A stretch of 64,000 nt of DNA from contig NZ_FOJF01000001.1 in the NCBI RefSeq assembly GCF_900110995.1, positions 451,199 to 515,198 of the forward strand, in the 5' to 3' direction. Every line of letters begins with the position of its first letter. Position 1 is the stretch's first letter. Below are positions 62,641 to 64,000 of this stretch, in pieces. The notes beneath the pieces were generated by a model that saw only the letters and a program-made list of their open reading frames with translations, was not told where the DNA came from and ran no database searches. The position numbers and the translations under genes were made by a program. This stretch comes from Chitinophaga sp. YR573 (GTDB lineage Bacteria > Bacteroidota > Bacteroidia > Chitinophagales > Chitinophagaceae).

Positions 62641-64000
62641 TTAACCGCGCACTTCGTCGTCTAAGACCAGCAAGCTCCAACCCTGACCATTTGCCTGCTT
62701 TAATTCCTTCTTCCTTTCATCCATCATCTTAATAATACGGGTAGCATAAGACCAGCAGGTACTTTGCCTGATTTCGAGGATATCAGACAGTTTATGGGAA
62801 GAAATCTTCCCTTTAGTAGAATATACGAGGAAAGTGAGATAAAACGCTTTATTAATAGGGATACGGATATTCTGATAGATAGTATATGCTGTTGCCGACT
62901 CCTCATACCCACATTTACTGCAACGCCTGCTAAAAGGCTGATGACCGGCATAATAATGCTCATTCCCACACTTCCGGCAATGAAATGTCCCGGTCCACTT
63001 TAAATCCGCCAGAAACTGTAAACAGCTTTCCTTATCAGGATAAATCTTGCTAAACTCCTCAAAATCAAGGGAAGTAGACAAGGCCCTGGCCCTGCTTACC
63101 TTCTCCACATTTGTCTGCAGCTGTATATTATCCTGCTCCAGCAACGCATTCATTCGGGAAATCTCCGCGGCCTGGCTTTCTAATAAGGAATTCGTCTCTG
63201 TGAGGATCTCATTCTGCTCCGCAATTACCTGGGCCTGCTCAGATAATTCCTTAGTCCTGGCCTTTACCTGTGCTTCCAGTTCCATATTCAGGTTATCCTT
63301 CAGCCTGGCATTCTCCGTCATCTGCCGGATCATCATCCGCCTGGCCTTATCCCTTTTCTTCTTCAATAACCGCACCTTATCCCCCACTGCAAAAGACAAA
63401 AAGAACATTTCCAGGATAAAACAGAAACTCAGACTATAATAACTCACAATCCCGAAGTTCAGCCAGCTATACCCAAGCATAATAAAAAACTTGAGCATAA
63501 AACCCACAAACAAAAAGCTATACCCTAATACAAAAAACCGGGCAGGTCTATAGCCCCTGGCCAACACATGAATCCCTGTATAAAAAGCAACCGCCAGCGG
63601 GATCACCTCTATAAACTTATAATTAAACCAGTAAGGGTTGATGAACAAACAGGCTAAAAAGAACAGGCAACGTGCTATTATCACCCCCATAATCAGGCGG
63701 TTCAGCACCGGCACCCTGAACTCCACATACAACAGGCTACGTGTAAACAACAACGCAAAAATGCTCATACTCAGCAATGGCCAGGCAAAAGCATACTGAT
63801 TCCAGTCGGGAGAATTTGGCCATAACCACTGATAGGCAATACCATCCGTACACATCTCATACAACACCACACTCAGGTTATACAACACATAATACAGGTA
63901 CTGACGCTGCCTCATGGCAATGAACATAATCAGGTTATAAAAGCTGAAAATGAAGATCATGCCATAAAAAATCCCAAACGTCATGTATTCAGACAACGCA
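62641..64000 (-). CDS. 7TM sensor protein fused to a transposase-like zinc ribbon (5' end off window)
   Basis: At least 453 residues; the frame is open at the right edge, so the N-terminus is missing and the first in-window TTG/Met is not the true start. Order: membrane helices of the 7TMR-DISM type (about 5-215, FGIFYGMIFIFSFYNLIMF, YLYYVLYNLSVVLYE), a long coiled coil (about 215-310), then a four-cysteine zinc ribbon (CRKCG...CSKCG, about 348-372) followed by a helical segment (KGKISSHKLSDILEIRQSTCWSYATRI in parts), as found at the N-terminus of IS1595-type transposases. No catalytic transposase domain follows, so it may be a domesticated DNA-binding part on a membrane sensor. It lies upstream of locus 3 and may regulate it. 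Confidence 0.72.
   Translation of the reverse strand, partial: ALSEYMTFGIFYGMIFIFSFYNLIMFIAMRQRQYLYYVLYNLSVVLYEMCTDGIAYQWLWPNSPDWNQYAFAWPLLSMSIFALLFTRSLLYVEFRVPVLNRLIMGVIIARCLFFLACLFINPYWFNYKFIEVIPLAVAFYTGIHVLARGYRPARFFVLGYSFLFVGFMLKFFIMLGYSWLNFGIVSYYSLSFCFILEMFFLSFAVGDKVRLLKKKRDKARRMMIRQMTENARLKDNLNMELEAQVKARTKELSEQAQVIAEQNEILTETNSLLESQAAEISRMNALLEQDNIQLQTNVEKVSRARALSTSLDFEEFSKIYPDKESCLQFLADLKWTGTFHCRKCGNEHYYAGHQPFSRRCSKCGYEESATAYTIYQNIRIPINKAFYLTFLVYSTKGKISSHKLSDILEIRQSTCWSYATRIIKMMDERKKELKQANGQGWSLLVLDDEVRG

Noticed and set aside
62641-64000. Complete IS1595-type insertion sequence
   Set aside because: Only the zinc-ribbon and helical start of such a transposase is present, fused behind membrane helices; no catalytic domain or terminal inverted repeats were seen.

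Overview
The window reads as a chromosome segment of a Bacteroidota bacterium of the Chitinophaga type (Chitinophagaceae). The basis is three SusC/SusD loci, two of them with ECF sigma/FecR pairs and STN-domain SusC proteins, many signal-peptide or lipobox proteins, and many promoters of the Bacteroidota form TTG/TTTG-N18..21-TAnnTTTG. No insertion sequence, prophage or CRISPR array was seen.

Layout. 1-7222: housekeeping and small genes (the start of a membrane protein running off the left edge, mazG, tex, a DUF983 gene, an enoyl-CoA hydratase-family gene, a secreted YD-repeat protein). 7247-7605: a tRNA-Gly/tRNA-Leu unit with promoter and terminator. 7651-12702: accessory genes: a Fic protein, orphan genes, a GreA/B-like gene, a truncated gene duplicate, and a type IV toxin-antitoxin pair (AbiEi/AbiEii-like) with a candidate operator at its start site. 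12858-14484: a quinone oxidoreductase and a Crp/Fnr regulator, with a palindrome placed as in a class II activated promoter. 14547-19707: an unassigned minus-strand locus in which a seven-TM protein, a histidine kinase and a NarL/LuxR-type response regulator are packed with two unknown proteins, next to a large unknown protein; the two transcription units begin with matching promoter and leader modules. 19955-32302: mixed metabolism and regulation (Gfo/Idh/MocA oxidoreductase, flavin reductase, AraC regulator, HupE/DUF3500 pair, LytTR regulator, phosphodiesterase, GAF protein, serine hydrolase, fructose-bisphosphate aldolase).

32474-51129 holds two ECF/FecR-controlled SusC/SusD loci. The first carries a GH35 beta-galactosidase. 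A GH53 endo-galactanase operon nearby shares an ECF-type promoter motif with the fecR of the first locus. Together this suggests a beta-1,4-galactan system split across the region. The second locus ends in a TlpA-like thioredoxin. 51221-56294 is a group of small regulators (two HxlR, ArsR, AraC) with SnoaL-like, AHSA1, VOC and short-chain reductase partners, with clear operator-like repeats. 56445-62286 is a third SusC/SusD locus with a GH30 enzyme and no ECF/FecR pair. Upstream of it, running off the right edge, is an unusual protein joining a seven-TM sensor domain and a coiled coil to a zinc-ribbon/helical region like the N-terminus of IS1595-type transposases.

The best candidates for something undescribed are the 14547-19707 two-component locus and the membrane sensor/zinc-ribbon fusion at 62641-64000. 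Also notable are REP-like nested palindromes at 32301-32465 and 11-bp-periodic repeats at the 3' ends of genes near 23000 and 62600. All family assignments come from reading motifs by eye; no database search was run.
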